Shown here: one piece after another, positions 10,383 to 18,677 of the stretch
Position numbering within the stretch: position 1 is the stretch's first letter
Layout: each line of letters opens with the position of its first letter
Source of the DNA: Streptomyces sp. LHD-70
GTDB lineage: Bacteria > Actinomycetota > Actinomycetes > Streptomycetales > Streptomycetaceae
Direction of reading: 5' to 3'
NCBI RefSeq assembly: GCF_031157275.1
Contig: NZ_JAVIFW010000019.1
Location: 1-64,000 of the forward strand
DNA length: 64,000 nucleotides
Program-made: the position numbers and the translations under genes
The notes under the pieces: model-generated
Told to the model about the DNA's origin: nothing
The model's database searches: none
The model's input: the letters and a program-made list of their open reading frames with translations, nothing else

Positions 10383-11261
10383 TCACGATAGTCCTTTGCC
10401 GTCCGATGGCGCGCTGCGAGCCGCATTCTTTGCCGCGACCACGGCATCGAACACCTCGCGCTTGGGCAGGCCCGCGTCGGCGGCCACCGCGGCGATCGCC
10501 TCCTTGCGCCGCTCCCCCGCCTCCTCGCGCACCCGCACCCGCCGCACCAGCTCGTCCGCGTCGAGCTCCTCGGTGGTCTCGGGGGCACCCTCGACGACGA
10601 CGGTGATCTCGCCGCGTACGCCCTCGGCGGCCCAGGCGGCGAGCTCGCCGAGCGGGCCGCGCTTCACTTCCTCGTACGTCTTGGTCAGCTCGCGGCACAC
10701 CGCCGCGCGACGGTCGGCGCCGAAGACCTCGGCCATCGCGGCGAGGGTGTCGTCGAGGCGGTGCGGGGCCTCGAAGTAGACGAGGGTGCGGCGCTCGTCG
10801 GCGACCTCGGCGAGGCGGCCGCGGCGCTCGCCCGCCTTGCGCGGCAGGAACCCCTCGAAGCAGAACCGGTCCACGGGGAGCCCGGACAGCGCGAGCGCGG
10901 TCAGCACCGCGGACGGTCCCGGCACGGCGGTCACGCGGATGTCCCGCTCGACGGCGGCGGCGACGAGCCGGTACCCGGGGTCGGACACGGACGGCATCCC
11001 GGCGTCGGTCACGAGCAGCACCCGCGCCCCACCGGCGAGCGCCTCGACCAGCTCCGGCGTACGGGCGGCCTCGTTCCCCTCGAAGTACGACACGATCCGC
11101 CCGCCGGGCTGCACCCCGAGCGCCTGCGTGAGGCGGCGAAGGCGCCGGGTGTCCTCAGCGGCGACGACGTCCGCCGTCTCCAGCTCGGCGGCGAGCCGCG
11201 GCGGGGCGTCGGAGGTGTCGCCGATGGGGGTGCCTGCGAGTACGAGCGTTCCTGCTGTCAC
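10383..11261 (-). CDS. rsmI: 16S rRNA (cytidine1402-2'-O)-methyltransferase
   Basis: 292 residues. This SAM-dependent tetrapyrrole-methylase-fold enzyme modifies C1402 of 16S rRNA. LVLAGTPIGDTSD is the N-terminal signature (usually TPIGN), followed by AAEDTRRLRRL, LVTDAGMPSVSDPG (the G-rich methylase motif), VTAVPGPSAVLTALALSG and FEGFLPRK. The C-terminus is a small helical domain (GLPKREVFDAVVA). The GTG start at 11261 follows GAGGAT by 6 nt, a near-match to the leaderless pattern. It is divergent from pmt. Confidence 0.93.
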   Translation of the reverse strand: MTAGTLVLAGTPIGDTSDAPPRLAAELETADVVAAEDTRRLRRLTQALGVQPGGRIVSYFEGNEAARTPELVEALAGGARVLLVTDAGMPSVSDPGYRLVAAAVERDIRVTAVPGPSAVLTALALSGLPVDRFCFEGFLPRKAGERRGRLAEVADERRTLVYFEAPHRLDDTLAAMAEVFGADRRAAVCRELTKTYEEVKRGPLGELAAWAAEGVRGEITVVVEGAPETTEELDADELVRRVRVREEAGERRKEAIAAVAADAGLPKREVFDAVVAAKNAARSAPSDGKGLS

Positions 11262-11360
11262 GGGCCCATCCTCGCAGGGATACGGGAGCCCTCTCGCGGC
11301 GGATGCGGTGGTGGCCCGCCCGGGAGGCCGGTACCCCGGTGCTCCCGCAGTCGCGTTCCC

Positions 11361-11366
11361 TACGAT
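11361..11366 (+). promoter_or_regulatory. Putative -10 box TACGAT of leaderless pmt
   Basis: TACGAT ends 6 nt before the GTG at 11373; no Shine-Dalgarno sequence lies between. Confidence 0.45.
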
Positions 11367-11372
11367 GGCGCG

Positions 11373-13175
11373 GTGACCAGTGCAGCGTCCACGACGGACT
11401 CCACCGACGCGCAAGCGGGACCGGCCGCCGAAACAGCCGAAGCCGCCGAAGCCGCCGAAGCCGCCGAAGCCGCCGAAGCCGCCGAAGCCGCCGATCAGGA
11501 ACGGCCGCCGGCCTGGCAGGTGCGGCTGCGGCGATTCGGGTACACGGCGCGGCCCAGCGGCGATGTCCGGGCCCGGCTGGTCCCGCCGTACCCCGAACCC
11601 GGGCTCCGCGTCTGGGCCGCGCTCGGGGTGGGCGCCGACCGGATCCCGTCCCTGAACCGGCTGCTCGCCTGGGTCGGGCCGCTGCTCGTCACCCTGCTCG
11701 CGGGGGCCCTGCGGTTCTGGAACCTGGGCCGGCCGAACAAGGTGATATTCGACGAGACGTACTACGCCAAGGACGCCTGGGCGCTACTGCACCGCGGCTT
11801 CGAGGTGAACTGGCCCAAGGACTACAACGACGAGGTCATCCGGCTCGGCTCGGACGTGCCGCTCGGCACCGACGCCGCGTACGTGGTGCATCCGCCGGTC
11901 GGCAAGTGGGTCATCGGGCTCGGCGAGTGGATGCACGGCTTCACGCCGTTCGGCTGGCGGTTCATGACGGCCGTGCTCGGCACGCTGTCGGTGCTGCTGA
12001 TCTGCCGGATCGGGCGGCGCCTCTTCCGGTCGACGTTCCTCGGCTGCCTGGCAGGCGCGCTCCTCGCCGTGGACGGCCTGCACTTCGTGATGAGCCGGAC
12101 CGCGCTGCTCGACCTGGTCCTGATGTTCTTCGTGGTGGCGGCGTTCGGCTGCCTGGTGGTGGACCGGGACCGGTCGCGGGCGCGGCTCCTGGCCCAACTG
12201 CCCGTGGACGAGGACGGGTTGGTCCGCCCGGACGCGGACATCGCGGAGACCGCCCGGCTCGGCTGGCGGCCCTGGCGGATCGCGGCCGGGGTCTGCCTGG
12301 GCCTCGCGTTCGCCACGAAGTGGAACGGCCTCTACATCCTGGCCGCGTTCGCCCTGATGTCGGTCCTGTGGGACGTCGGCGCCCGCCGCGTCGCCGGGGC
12401 CGGACGGCCGTATCTCGCGGTCCTGAAGCGGGACGTGCTCCCGGCGTTCGTGTCGACGGTGCCGGTGGCGATCGGCACGTACGTCGTGTCGTGGACGGGC
12501 TGGATCGTCACCGACAACGGCTACTTCCGGAACTGGGCCGCCACCGACGGCAAGGGCGGCAGCTGGACATTCCTGCCGGACTGGCTGCGCTCGCTGTGGC
12601 ACTACGAGTACGAGGTCTACCAGTTCCACATCGGCCTGACCTCCGGCCACACCTACGACTCCAACCCGTGGAGCTGGCTGGTCCTCGGCAGGCCCGTCTC
12701 GTACTACTACGAGTCCCCCGCGCCCGGCGTGGACGGCTGCCCGGCGAACGCGGCGGAGAAGTGCGCGGCGGAGGTCCTCGCGCTCGGCACCCCGCTGCTG
12801 TGGTGGGCGGCCTGCTTCGCCGTGGCGTACGTGCTGTGGCGCTGGCTGTTCCGCAGGGACTGGCGGGCGGGCGCGATCCTGTGCGGCATCGCGGCCGGGT
12901 ACCTGCCCTGGTTCGCGTACCAGGAGCGGACGATCTTCTACTTCTACGCCGTGGTCTTCGTGCCGTTCCTGTGTCTGGCCGTGGCGATGATGATCGGCGC
13001 GATCCTCGGCCCGCCCGGCTCGACGGAACGCCGCCGCATCGTGGGCGCGGTCGGCTCGGGCGTCCTGGTCCTGCTGATCGCGTGGAACTTCATCTATTTT
13101 TGGCCGATTTACACCGGGACGCCGATTCCGATGGATTCGTGGCGGGCTCGGATGTGGTTCGACACGTGGGTATGA
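11373..13175 (+). CDS. pmt: Dolichyl-phosphate-mannose-type protein mannosyltransferase
   Basis: 600 residues. An integral membrane GT-C enzyme that O-mannosylates secreted proteins using polyprenyl-phosphate mannose. The Ala/Glu-rich N-terminus is encoded by eight 9-bp repeats. The DE catalytic motif is in NKVIFDETYYAKDAW, followed by WPKDYNDEVIRLG and VHPPVGKWVIGLGEW. About ten transmembrane segments end with WNFIYFWPIYTG and the PMT C-terminal region. The GTG start at 11373 appears leaderless. In S. coelicolor, Pmt function affects phage infection and antibiotic sensitivity (recalled knowledge). Penicillin-binding protein genes follow directly, so the neighbourhood concerns cell-envelope synthesis. 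Confidence 0.93.
   Translation: MTSAASTTDSTDAQAGPAAETAEAAEAAEAAEAAEAAEAADQERPPAWQVRLRRFGYTARPSGDVRARLVPPYPEPGLRVWAALGVGADRIPSLNRLLAWVGPLLVTLLAGALRFWNLGRPNKVIFDETYYAKDAWALLHRGFEVNWPKDYNDEVIRLGSDVPLGTDAAYVVHPPVGKWVIGLGEWMHGFTPFGWRFMTAVLGTLSVLLICRIGRRLFRSTFLGCLAGALLAVDGLHFVMSRTALLDLVLMFFVVAAFGCLVVDRDRSRARLLAQLPVDEDGLVRPDADIAETARLGWRPWRIAAGVCLGLAFATKWNGLYILAAFALMSVLWDVGARRVAGAGRPYLAVLKRDVLPAFVSTVPVAIGTYVVSWTGWIVTDNGYFRNWAATDGKGGSWTFLPDWLRSLWHYEYEVYQFHIGLTSGHTYDSNPWSWLVLGRPVSYYYESPAPGVDGCPANAAEKCAAEVLALGTPLLWWAACFAVAYVLWRWLFRRDWRAGAILCGIAAGYLPWFAYQERTIFYFYAVVFVPFLCLAVAMMIGAILGPPGSTERRRIVGAVGSGVLVLLIAWNFIYFWPIYTGTPIPMDSWRARMWFDTWV
11424..11495 (+). repeat. 9-bp tandem repeat in the pmt 5' coding region
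   Basis: Eight units close to GCCGCCGAA encode alternating Ala-Glu-Ala. The unit is a multiple of three, so copy-number change would only lengthen the acidic N-terminal tail. Confidence 0.85.
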
Positions 13176-13211
13176 CCGTCCCGTTGACGCCCTGTTGATC
13201 CCATTCGCATA

Positions 13212-13242
13212 ACGGCGCCCTGTCCGCCCGCATGGGCGCCGT
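13212..13242 (+). terminator. Hairpin between pmt and the first PBP gene
   Basis: Perfect 9-bp arms ACGGCGCCC (13212-13220) and GGGCGCCGT (13234-13242) with a 13-nt loop lie 37 bp after the pmt stop. A second short inverted repeat, CTTGAAC-AC-GTTCAAG at 13257-13272, lies just before the PBP start and may be an operator. Confidence 0.5.
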
Positions 13243-13292
13243 ACGCTCCCCTCATTCTTGAACACGTTCAAGGAACCCTGGGGAGGGGCACG

Positions 13293-14909
13293 ATGCGTGG
13301 AGGGGCCAAACTCGCGCTGGTCGGCGGGGTGTTCGCCGCGATGGTGGGGACCGCCGGGTACGGGGCGTACGTACTGGTCGGCGATGCGGGCGGCGGGTCC
13401 GGGGACGGGAAGGCGGCCGTGAGGAGCGGGCCGCCGGACCGTGCGGAGGTGCGCGAGACGGCCGAGGCGTTCCTGACGGCGTGGGCGGAGGGGGACGCCG
13501 AACAGGCCGCGTCGCACACGGACTTCACGCAGGAGGCGTCCCGCACGCTCGACGCGCTCGCCTCGGACGCCGGGTTCGAGCGGGTGCAGGTGAAGGCGGG
13601 CACGCCGAAGGGCAGGACCGTGCCGTTCTCCGTGACGGCCACGGTCCGTCACGAGAAGCACAGCGAGAAGCTGCGCTACGACTCGGAGTTGAGGATCGTG
13701 CGCGGCGAGCGCTCGGGCCGGGCCCTGGTCGACTGGAAGCCGTCCGTGGTCCACCCGGAGCTGCGCGAGGGCGATGCGCTGCGGGTCGGCGAGGCACCGG
13801 AGCCGCCGATCAAGGCCGTGGACCGGGACGGCATCGAGCTGAAGCGGGCCGACCACCCCTCGCTCGGGCCGATCCTGGACACGCTGCGCGAGCGGTACGG
13901 CGACCGGGCGGGCGGGACCCCGGGCGTGGAGCTGTGGGTCGAGCGGGCGGGCGAGTCCACGGCCAACGACACCCTCCTCACCCTCGCCGAGGGCCGCCCC
14001 GGCGAGCTGCGCACGACGCTCAGCGCGAAGGTGCAGGCGGCGGCGGAGCAGGCGGTCGCGCGGTACGCCGATGCGTCGGTGGTCGCCCTCCGGCCGAGCA
14101 GCGGGGAGATCCTGGCGGTCGCCAACCACCGCGAGGACGGCTTCAACGCGGCCTTCCTCGGCAAGCTGGCGCCCGGCTCCACGATGAAGATCGTCTCCGC
14201 CGCGATGCTCATCGACAAGGGCCTGACCAGCGAGAACGGCAAGGCGCCCTGCCCGGAGACGGCGGTCTGGCAGTCCCAGAGATTCCCCAACCTGCGGGGC
14301 CTCGCGCCGAACGGGAACGGCACGCTCTCCGACGGCTTCGCCCGCTCCTGCAACACCGCGTTCGTGAAGTTCGCCGACGACGTGCGGGTGGACGACCTCC
14401 GCACCGAGGCCCGCCGCCACTTCGGCATCGGCGCCGACTGGAAGACCGGGGTCGTCACGTTCGACGGCAGCGTGCCCGCGTCCGGCGGCCCGGACACCGC
14501 CGCCGCGATGCTCGGCCAGGGCCAGGTGCAGCTGAACCCGCTGAACCTGGCGTCGATCGCCGCGACCGTCAAGGCGGGCGCCTTCCGGCAGCCGGTGATC
14601 GTGCCGCGCTCCCTCGACGACCGGACGCTCGCCACGGCCACCCCGCTGAACGGCTCCACCGCCGACCAGCTGCGCCGGATGATGCGCCGCACCGCCCTCA
14701 GCGGCACCGGGGCCCGCGCGATGGCGGGGCTCGGCGGGGACATCGGCGCCAAGACCGGCTCGGCGGAGGTCGACGGGCAGGAGCGGTCCGACAGCGCGTT
14801 CACCGCGTACCGCGGGGACGTGGCCGCCGCCGCGATGGTGCAGAAGGGCGGGCACGGCGGGGACGTCGCCGGGCCGATCGTCGCGGAGGTGCTGCGGGCG
14901 GGCGGCTGA
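13293..14909 (+). CDS. Penicillin-binding transpeptidase with NTF2-like (MecA_N) domain
   Basis: 538 residues. An N-terminal membrane anchor (LALVGGVFAAMVGTAGYGAYVLV) is followed by an NTF2-like domain at about 50-160 (AEAFLTAWAEGDAEQAASHT) and a transpeptidase domain. The active-site motifs are STMK (Ser296), SCN (Ser352) and KTG (Lys487). It is extracytoplasmic and cross-links peptidoglycan, a class B-type PBP without glycosyltransferase. The ATG has a GGGGAGGGG ribosome site. It is a close paralogue of the next gene, so the pair arose by tandem duplication. I recall a similar PBP pair next to pmt in S. coelicolor. Confidence 0.9.
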   Translation: MRGGAKLALVGGVFAAMVGTAGYGAYVLVGDAGGGSGDGKAAVRSGPPDRAEVRETAEAFLTAWAEGDAEQAASHTDFTQEASRTLDALASDAGFERVQVKAGTPKGRTVPFSVTATVRHEKHSEKLRYDSELRIVRGERSGRALVDWKPSVVHPELREGDALRVGEAPEPPIKAVDRDGIELKRADHPSLGPILDTLRERYGDRAGGTPGVELWVERAGESTANDTLLTLAEGRPGELRTTLSAKVQAAAEQAVARYADASVVALRPSSGEILAVANHREDGFNAAFLGKLAPGSTMKIVSAAMLIDKGLTSENGKAPCPETAVWQSQRFPNLRGLAPNGNGTLSDGFARSCNTAFVKFADDVRVDDLRTEARRHFGIGADWKTGVVTFDGSVPASGGPDTAAAMLGQGQVQLNPLNLASIAATVKAGAFRQPVIVPRSLDDRTLATATPLNGSTADQLRRMMRRTALSGTGARAMAGLGGDIGAKTGSAEVDGQERSDSAFTAYRGDVAAAAMVQKGGHGGDVAGPIVAEVLRAGG

Positions 14910-15273
14910 GAGCCGCGGGTCCGTCCCCGTACGGAGCGGCAGCGGCAGGCGGCTGACCAGGAGTGGTGCGGGCCGGGCGACCCGGCCGGTGAGCGTCGTC
15001 ACTTACGGCCTATAGGGTGCCCATCCGGCAGGTCCGGTCGGAAGGCGCGGGCATCCGCGAAGCAAGAACCGGAAGGCGCGGGCGTCCGCGAAGCAAGAAC
15101 CGGCAAGCGCGGGCATCCGCGAAGAGAGAACCGGAAGGCGCGGGCATCCGCGAGCAGGAACCGGCAAGCGCGGGCGTCCGCGAAGAGAGAACCGGAAGGC
15201 GCGGGCATCCGCGAGCAGGAACCGGCAAGCGCGGGCATCCGCGGAACGAGCAGCTGTGGGCAGGAGAGAGCGC
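14910..15273. other. Gap between two PBP genes, mostly tandem repeat
   Basis: No credible gene is present. The first ~130 bp hold no recognisable signal. The remainder is the 30-31 bp tandem array at 15045-15247, followed by the ribosome site of the second PBP. Units of 31 bp do not preserve frame, so the long open frames across this gap are not coding. Confidence 0.7.
15045..15247. repeat. 30-31 bp tandem repeat array, about 6.5 copies
   Basis: Units start at 15045, 15076, 15107, 15138, 15168, 15199 and 15229 (lengths 31, 31, 31, 30, 31, 30, partial). Each begins GCGCGGGC(A/G)TCCGCG, which contains a 5-bp inverted repeat CGCGG-GC(A/G)T-CCGCG. Each continues with a variable A/G-rich part and AACCGG(C/A)A. 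Two sub-types alternate in the tail (AAGAGAGAACCGGAAG and AGCAGGAACCGGCAA). There are no unique spacers. Confidence 0.9.
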
Positions 15274-17013
15274 ATGGAACCCGAGGGCGGGCACGGCACC
15301 GGAGCAGTGGGCTCCAGGAGCGGGATGCGCAAGGAGGCCAAGATCGCCCTGATCGGGGCCGCCGTGGTCGCGGTCGCGGCCGGTGCGGGCTTCACCGCGT
15401 ACGCCCTGACCGGCGGCGGAAGCGAGAACGACGGCACCCAGGGCAGCGACAGGACCGCCGCCGGTGAGCCGAAGAAGGAGCAGGGCCCGCCGAGCGCCGC
15501 CGAAGTCCGGTCCACCGGCGCGGAGTTCCTCACCGCGTGGGCCAAGGGCGACGCCGCCGCGGCGGCCGCGCAGACCGACGACGCCAAGGCCGCCCGCGCC
15601 GCCCTGGCCTCGTACCGCAAGGACGCCCATCTCACCGAGGTGAAGCTGGAGCCGGGCAAGGCGTCGGGCCAGAAGGTGCCGTTCTCGGTGTCGGCCGTTG
15701 CCTCGTACGAGGGAACCAGCAAGCCCTTCGCCTACGAGTCCGAACTGACCGTCGTGCGCGACGAGAAGAGCGGCGAGCCCGTCGTGCGCTGGCAGCCGTC
15801 CGTGGTCCACCCGGACCTGCGCGAGGGCGACTCGCTGCGCGCCGACGAGTCCGGGAAGCCGCCGATCAAGGCCGTGGACCGGGACGGTACGGAGCTGACC
15901 ACGCAGAAGTACCCCTCGCTCGGCACGGTCCTGGACTCGCTGCGTGAGAAGTACGGCGACAAGGCGGGCGGCGAGCCGGGCGTCGAGCTCCGCATCGTGC
16001 GCAAGGACTCCGAGGCGGCTCAGAAGGGCGCGGGCACGTCGGACTCCGACGACAAGGCGCTGCCCGACAAGACGCTGCTCACGCTCAGCAAGGGCACCCC
16101 GGGCACCGTCGAGACCACGATCAGCGCGAAGGCGCAGGCCAACGCCGAGGCGGAGGTGGCCAAGCGGCAGCGCGCCTCCGTCGTGGTGCTCAAGCCGTCC
16201 ACGGGCGAGGTGCTCGCGGCCGCCAACTCCAACACGTCGGGGATGAACGTCGCGCTGCAGGGCTCGCTCGCGCCCGGCTCCACGTTCAAGATCGTGTCCG
16301 CGTCGATGCTCCTGGAGAAGGGCCTCGCGGGCATCGACAAGCCGCACCCGTGCCCCAAGTACGAGACGTACGGCGGCTGGAAGTTCCAGAACGTCGAGAA
16401 GTTCGAGATCAAGAACGGCACGTTCCGCTCCAGCTTCGCGGCGTCCTGCAACACGGCCTTCATCTCGCAGGCGAAGAAGCTCAAGGACAACGATCTGACC
16501 AAGCAGGCCCAGGAGGTCTTCGGGCTCGGCAAGGGCGACTGGACCAGCGGCGTCTCGACGTTCGACGGCAGGGTGCCGGTGCAGTCCGACGCGCAGATGG
16601 CCGCCTCGCTGATCGGTCAGGGCGGGGTGCGGATGAACCCGCTGAACGTGGCGTCGTTCATCGCGACGGCCAAGACGGGCACGTTCCGCCAGCCGTACCT
16701 CGTCTCCCCCGACGTGGACGACCGCACGCTCGCGACGGCTCCGCGGAAGCTGGACGCCTCCGCGCAGGCCCAGCTGAAGGAGCTCCTCACCTACACCGCC
16801 ACGTCCGGCTCGGCCGCCGAGGCGATGTCCGGGCTCGGCCCCGACATCGGCGGCAAGACCGGCTCGGCCGAGGTCGACGGGCAGAAGAAGCCCAACGGCT
16901 GGTTCACCGCCTGGCGCGGCGACCTCGCGTCGGCGGCGGTCATCCAGGAGGGCGGCCGCGGCGGTTCCTCGGCGGGCCCGCTGGTGGCGGCGGTGCTGCG
17001 GGGCGGGGCGTGA
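15274..17013 (+). CDS. Penicillin-binding transpeptidase, paralogue of the upstream PBP
   Basis: 579 residues from the ATG at 15274, which has AGGAGAG upstream; an internal ATG at 15325 with its own AGGAG is a credible alternative and would make the N-terminus match the first PBP. A membrane anchor (IALIGAAVVAVAAGAGFTAY) leads to an NTF2-like domain (AEFLTAWAKGDAAAAAAQT) and a transpeptidase domain with STFK (Ser336), SCN (Ser391) and KTG (Lys528). WQPSVVHPDLREGDSLRADE is nearly identical to the paralogue. It is an extracytoplasmic peptidoglycan cross-linking enzyme. Confidence 0.9.
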   Translation: MEPEGGHGTGAVGSRSGMRKEAKIALIGAAVVAVAAGAGFTAYALTGGGSENDGTQGSDRTAAGEPKKEQGPPSAAEVRSTGAEFLTAWAKGDAAAAAAQTDDAKAARAALASYRKDAHLTEVKLEPGKASGQKVPFSVSAVASYEGTSKPFAYESELTVVRDEKSGEPVVRWQPSVVHPDLREGDSLRADESGKPPIKAVDRDGTELTTQKYPSLGTVLDSLREKYGDKAGGEPGVELRIVRKDSEAAQKGAGTSDSDDKALPDKTLLTLSKGTPGTVETTISAKAQANAEAEVAKRQRASVVVLKPSTGEVLAAANSNTSGMNVALQGSLAPGSTFKIVSASMLLEKGLAGIDKPHPCPKYETYGGWKFQNVEKFEIKNGTFRSSFAASCNTAFISQAKKLKDNDLTKQAQEVFGLGKGDWTSGVSTFDGRVPVQSDAQMAASLIGQGGVRMNPLNVASFIATAKTGTFRQPYLVSPDVDDRTLATAPRKLDASAQAQLKELLTYTATSGSAAEAMSGLGPDIGGKTGSAEVDGQKKPNGWFTAWRGDLASAAVIQEGGRGGSSAGPLVAAVLRGGA

Positions 17014-17058
17014 GTCCTACGGACTGATTCGTGGTCGCATGCTGCCTACACGTACGGC

Positions 17059-17064
17059 TAGCGT
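17059..17064 (+). promoter_or_regulatory. Putative -10 box TAGCGT of a leaderless YbaK-type gene
   Basis: TAGCGT ends 6 nt before the ATG at 17071 and no ribosome site is visible. Confidence 0.45.
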
Positions 17065-17070
17065 GCGGCC

Positions 17071-17637
17071 ATGACCAGCTCACCCCACACCGACGCTCAC
17101 CCCCGTTTCGCCGAGGCCCTGCGTGAACTCGGCCTGGAATCCGTGCTTTCCGGGGTCCGTTCCTTCCCGGACGCCACCCGCACCGCCGCGCAGGCCGCCG
17201 AGGCGGTCGGCTGCGCGCTCGGCGAGATCGTCAAGTCGCTGATCTTCGCGGCATGGGGGTCCCCCCTGCTCGAGCGCAGCCGAGAGCTTGGGGGAGGGGT
17301 GCCCGTACTCGTCCTGATGGACGGGGCTTCGCGCGTCGACATGGAGCTCGTACGGCGGGAGCTGGGCGCCGAGAAGGTCACGCGGGCGAACGCGGACGTC
17401 GTACGCGAGACCACCGGGTACGCGATCGGCGGGGTGCCGCCCTTCGGGCACCGCACCCGCACCCGGGTCCTCGCCGACCGCGGCCTGCTCGACCACGCCC
17501 TGGTGTGGGCGGCCGCGGGCACCCCGCACACGGTGTTCCCGATGGACCCGAAGGACCTGGTCGCGCACGCGGGCGGCACGCTGGTGGACGTCCGCGAGGC
17601 GGGCGAGATCCGCGAGGCCCGCGAGTCCGGCCGATGA
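17071..17637 (+). CDS. YbaK/EbsC-type aminoacyl-tRNA deacylase
   Basis: 188 residues. The fold is recognised from RFAEALRELGLE, RTAAQAAEAVGCALGEIVKSLIF (the conserved Lys), VLVLMDGASRVD, LGAEKVTRANADVVRETTGYAIGGVPPFGH and HTVFPMDPKDLV. Members hydrolyse mischarged tRNA, often Cys-tRNA(Pro). A palindromic repeat inserts about 16 residues (WGSPLLERSRELGGGV) between the conserved SLIFAA and PVLVLMDG without breaking the frame. The stop overlaps the next ATG (ATGA), so the two genes are translationally coupled. Confidence 0.88.
   Translation: MTSSPHTDAHPRFAEALRELGLESVLSGVRSFPDATRTAAQAAEAVGCALGEIVKSLIFAAWGSPLLERSRELGGGVPVLVLMDGASRVDMELVRRELGAEKVTRANADVVRETTGYAIGGVPPFGHRTRTRVLADRGLLDHALVWAAAGTPHTVFPMDPKDLVAHAGGTLVDVREAGEIREARESGR
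17253..17297. repeat. Palindromic repeat inserted in frame in the YbaK-type gene
   Basis: It begins TGGGGGTCCCCCCTGCTCGA and ends CTTGGGGGAG. The outer blocks are shared with the copies at 9450-9482 and 31764-31796. It adds about 48 nt, a multiple of three. Confidence 0.7.
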
Positions 17638-18485
17638 CGCCGCTCGTCGCGGGGGCCGTCGTCCTGGCCGCGGTCACGCACGCCAGCTGGAACGCGCTGG
17701 CCCACCGCATCAAGGACCAGCTGGTCGCGTTCACCCTGATATCCGGCGGCGGCGCCCTGATCGGCGCCGTCCTCGCCTGCTTCGCCCCGTTCCCGGCCGC
17801 CGGTGCCTGGCCCGCCCTGATCGTCTCCGCGGTCGTGCACGTGGCCTACCAGGCGCTGCTGATGCGGTCGTTCACCCTCGGCGACTTCGGGCAGATGTAT
17901 CCGATCGCGCGCGGTACGGCGCCGCTGGTCGTGACCGTCGCCGCGGCCGTCTTCGTCGGTGAGCGCATCGACGGCTGGCAGCTGACCGGTGTGGCCGTCG
18001 CCTGCGCGGGCCTCGTCGGCCTCGCCCTGTGGGGCATCCGCGGCTCGGGCCGCCGCCCGCACTGGCCCGCGCTGCTCGCCGCGCTCGCGACGGGGCTGTC
18101 CATCGCCGCGTACACGGTGGTGGACGGCGTGGGCGTACGCGCCTCCGGCACCCCGCTCGGCTACATCGCCTGGCTGATGATCCTCGAGGGCGTCTCCATC
18201 CCGGCGTACGCCCTCTACCGGCACCGCTCCCGACTCCCCGGGCTGCTGCGCCCGCACGCGGTCCACGGCCTGCTCGGCGCGGGCCTCTCCGTCGCGGCGT
18301 ACGGGCTCGTGCTGTGGGCACAGACCCGCGCGGCGCTCGCGCCGATCGCGGCGCTGCGGGAGTCGTCGATCATCGTGGGCGCGGCGATCGGCGCGATCTT
18401 CTTCAAGGAGAAGTTCGGCGCACCGAGGATCGCCGCGGCGGGCTTGATGGTGGTGGGCATCGGCTTGATGCTGCACACGGGGTAG
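17634..18485 (+). CDS. EamA/DMT-superfamily transporter
   Basis: 283 residues with ten hydrophobic segments in two EamA-like halves. Examples are VAGAVVLAAVTHASWNALAH, SGGGALIGAVLACFA and IAALRESSIIVGAAIGAIFF with the typical ESS near the start of the last helix pair. It probably exports a small metabolite; the substrate is unknown. Its ATG overlaps the stop of the YbaK-type gene. A dispersed repeat begins 33 bp after the stop. Confidence 0.88.
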   Translation: MTPLVAGAVVLAAVTHASWNALAHRIKDQLVAFTLISGGGALIGAVLACFAPFPAAGAWPALIVSAVVHVAYQALLMRSFTLGDFGQMYPIARGTAPLVVTVAAAVFVGERIDGWQLTGVAVACAGLVGLALWGIRGSGRRPHWPALLAALATGLSIAAYTVVDGVGVRASGTPLGYIAWLMILEGVSIPAYALYRHRSRLPGLLRPHAVHGLLGAGLSVAAYGLVLWAQTRAALAPIAALRESSIIVGAAIGAIFFKEKFGAPRIAAAGLMVVGIGLMLHTG

Positions 18486-18518
18486 GCGGTTTTGTTGTGC
18501 GGGCGGCGCTGGGTGAAG

Positions 18519-18663
18519 TGCCCCGATAGGGGCGCGGGGCTGTGACATGTGCGGCTCCGCCGCGGGGCGCGACCAGCCACTACGGAGCCGCAGCCGAACG
18601 ACGGCCAAATCAGCCCGTCCGGCGCTTGAGGACCCGGGGGCCGGGGGCGGAGCCCCCTGGGGG
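18519..18663 (+). repeat. Dispersed Streptomyces intergenic repeat, copy 2
   Basis: It runs CCCCGATAGGGGCGCGGGG, then GTGACATGTGCGGCTCCGCC, GCGCGACCAGCCAC, AGCCGAACGACGGCC, GTCCGGCGCTTGAGGACC and finally a GGGGGCGGAGCCCCC hairpin. It is the same as 4038-4207 in opposite orientation. It fills the gap between two convergent genes, consistent with a terminator-like role. Confidence 0.75.
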
Positions 18664-18677
18664 GACCTGAGCCGACC

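Noticed and set aside
15045..15247. CRISPR array
   Set aside because: Repeats follow each other directly with no unique spacers and no cas genes are nearby; it is a tandem repeat.
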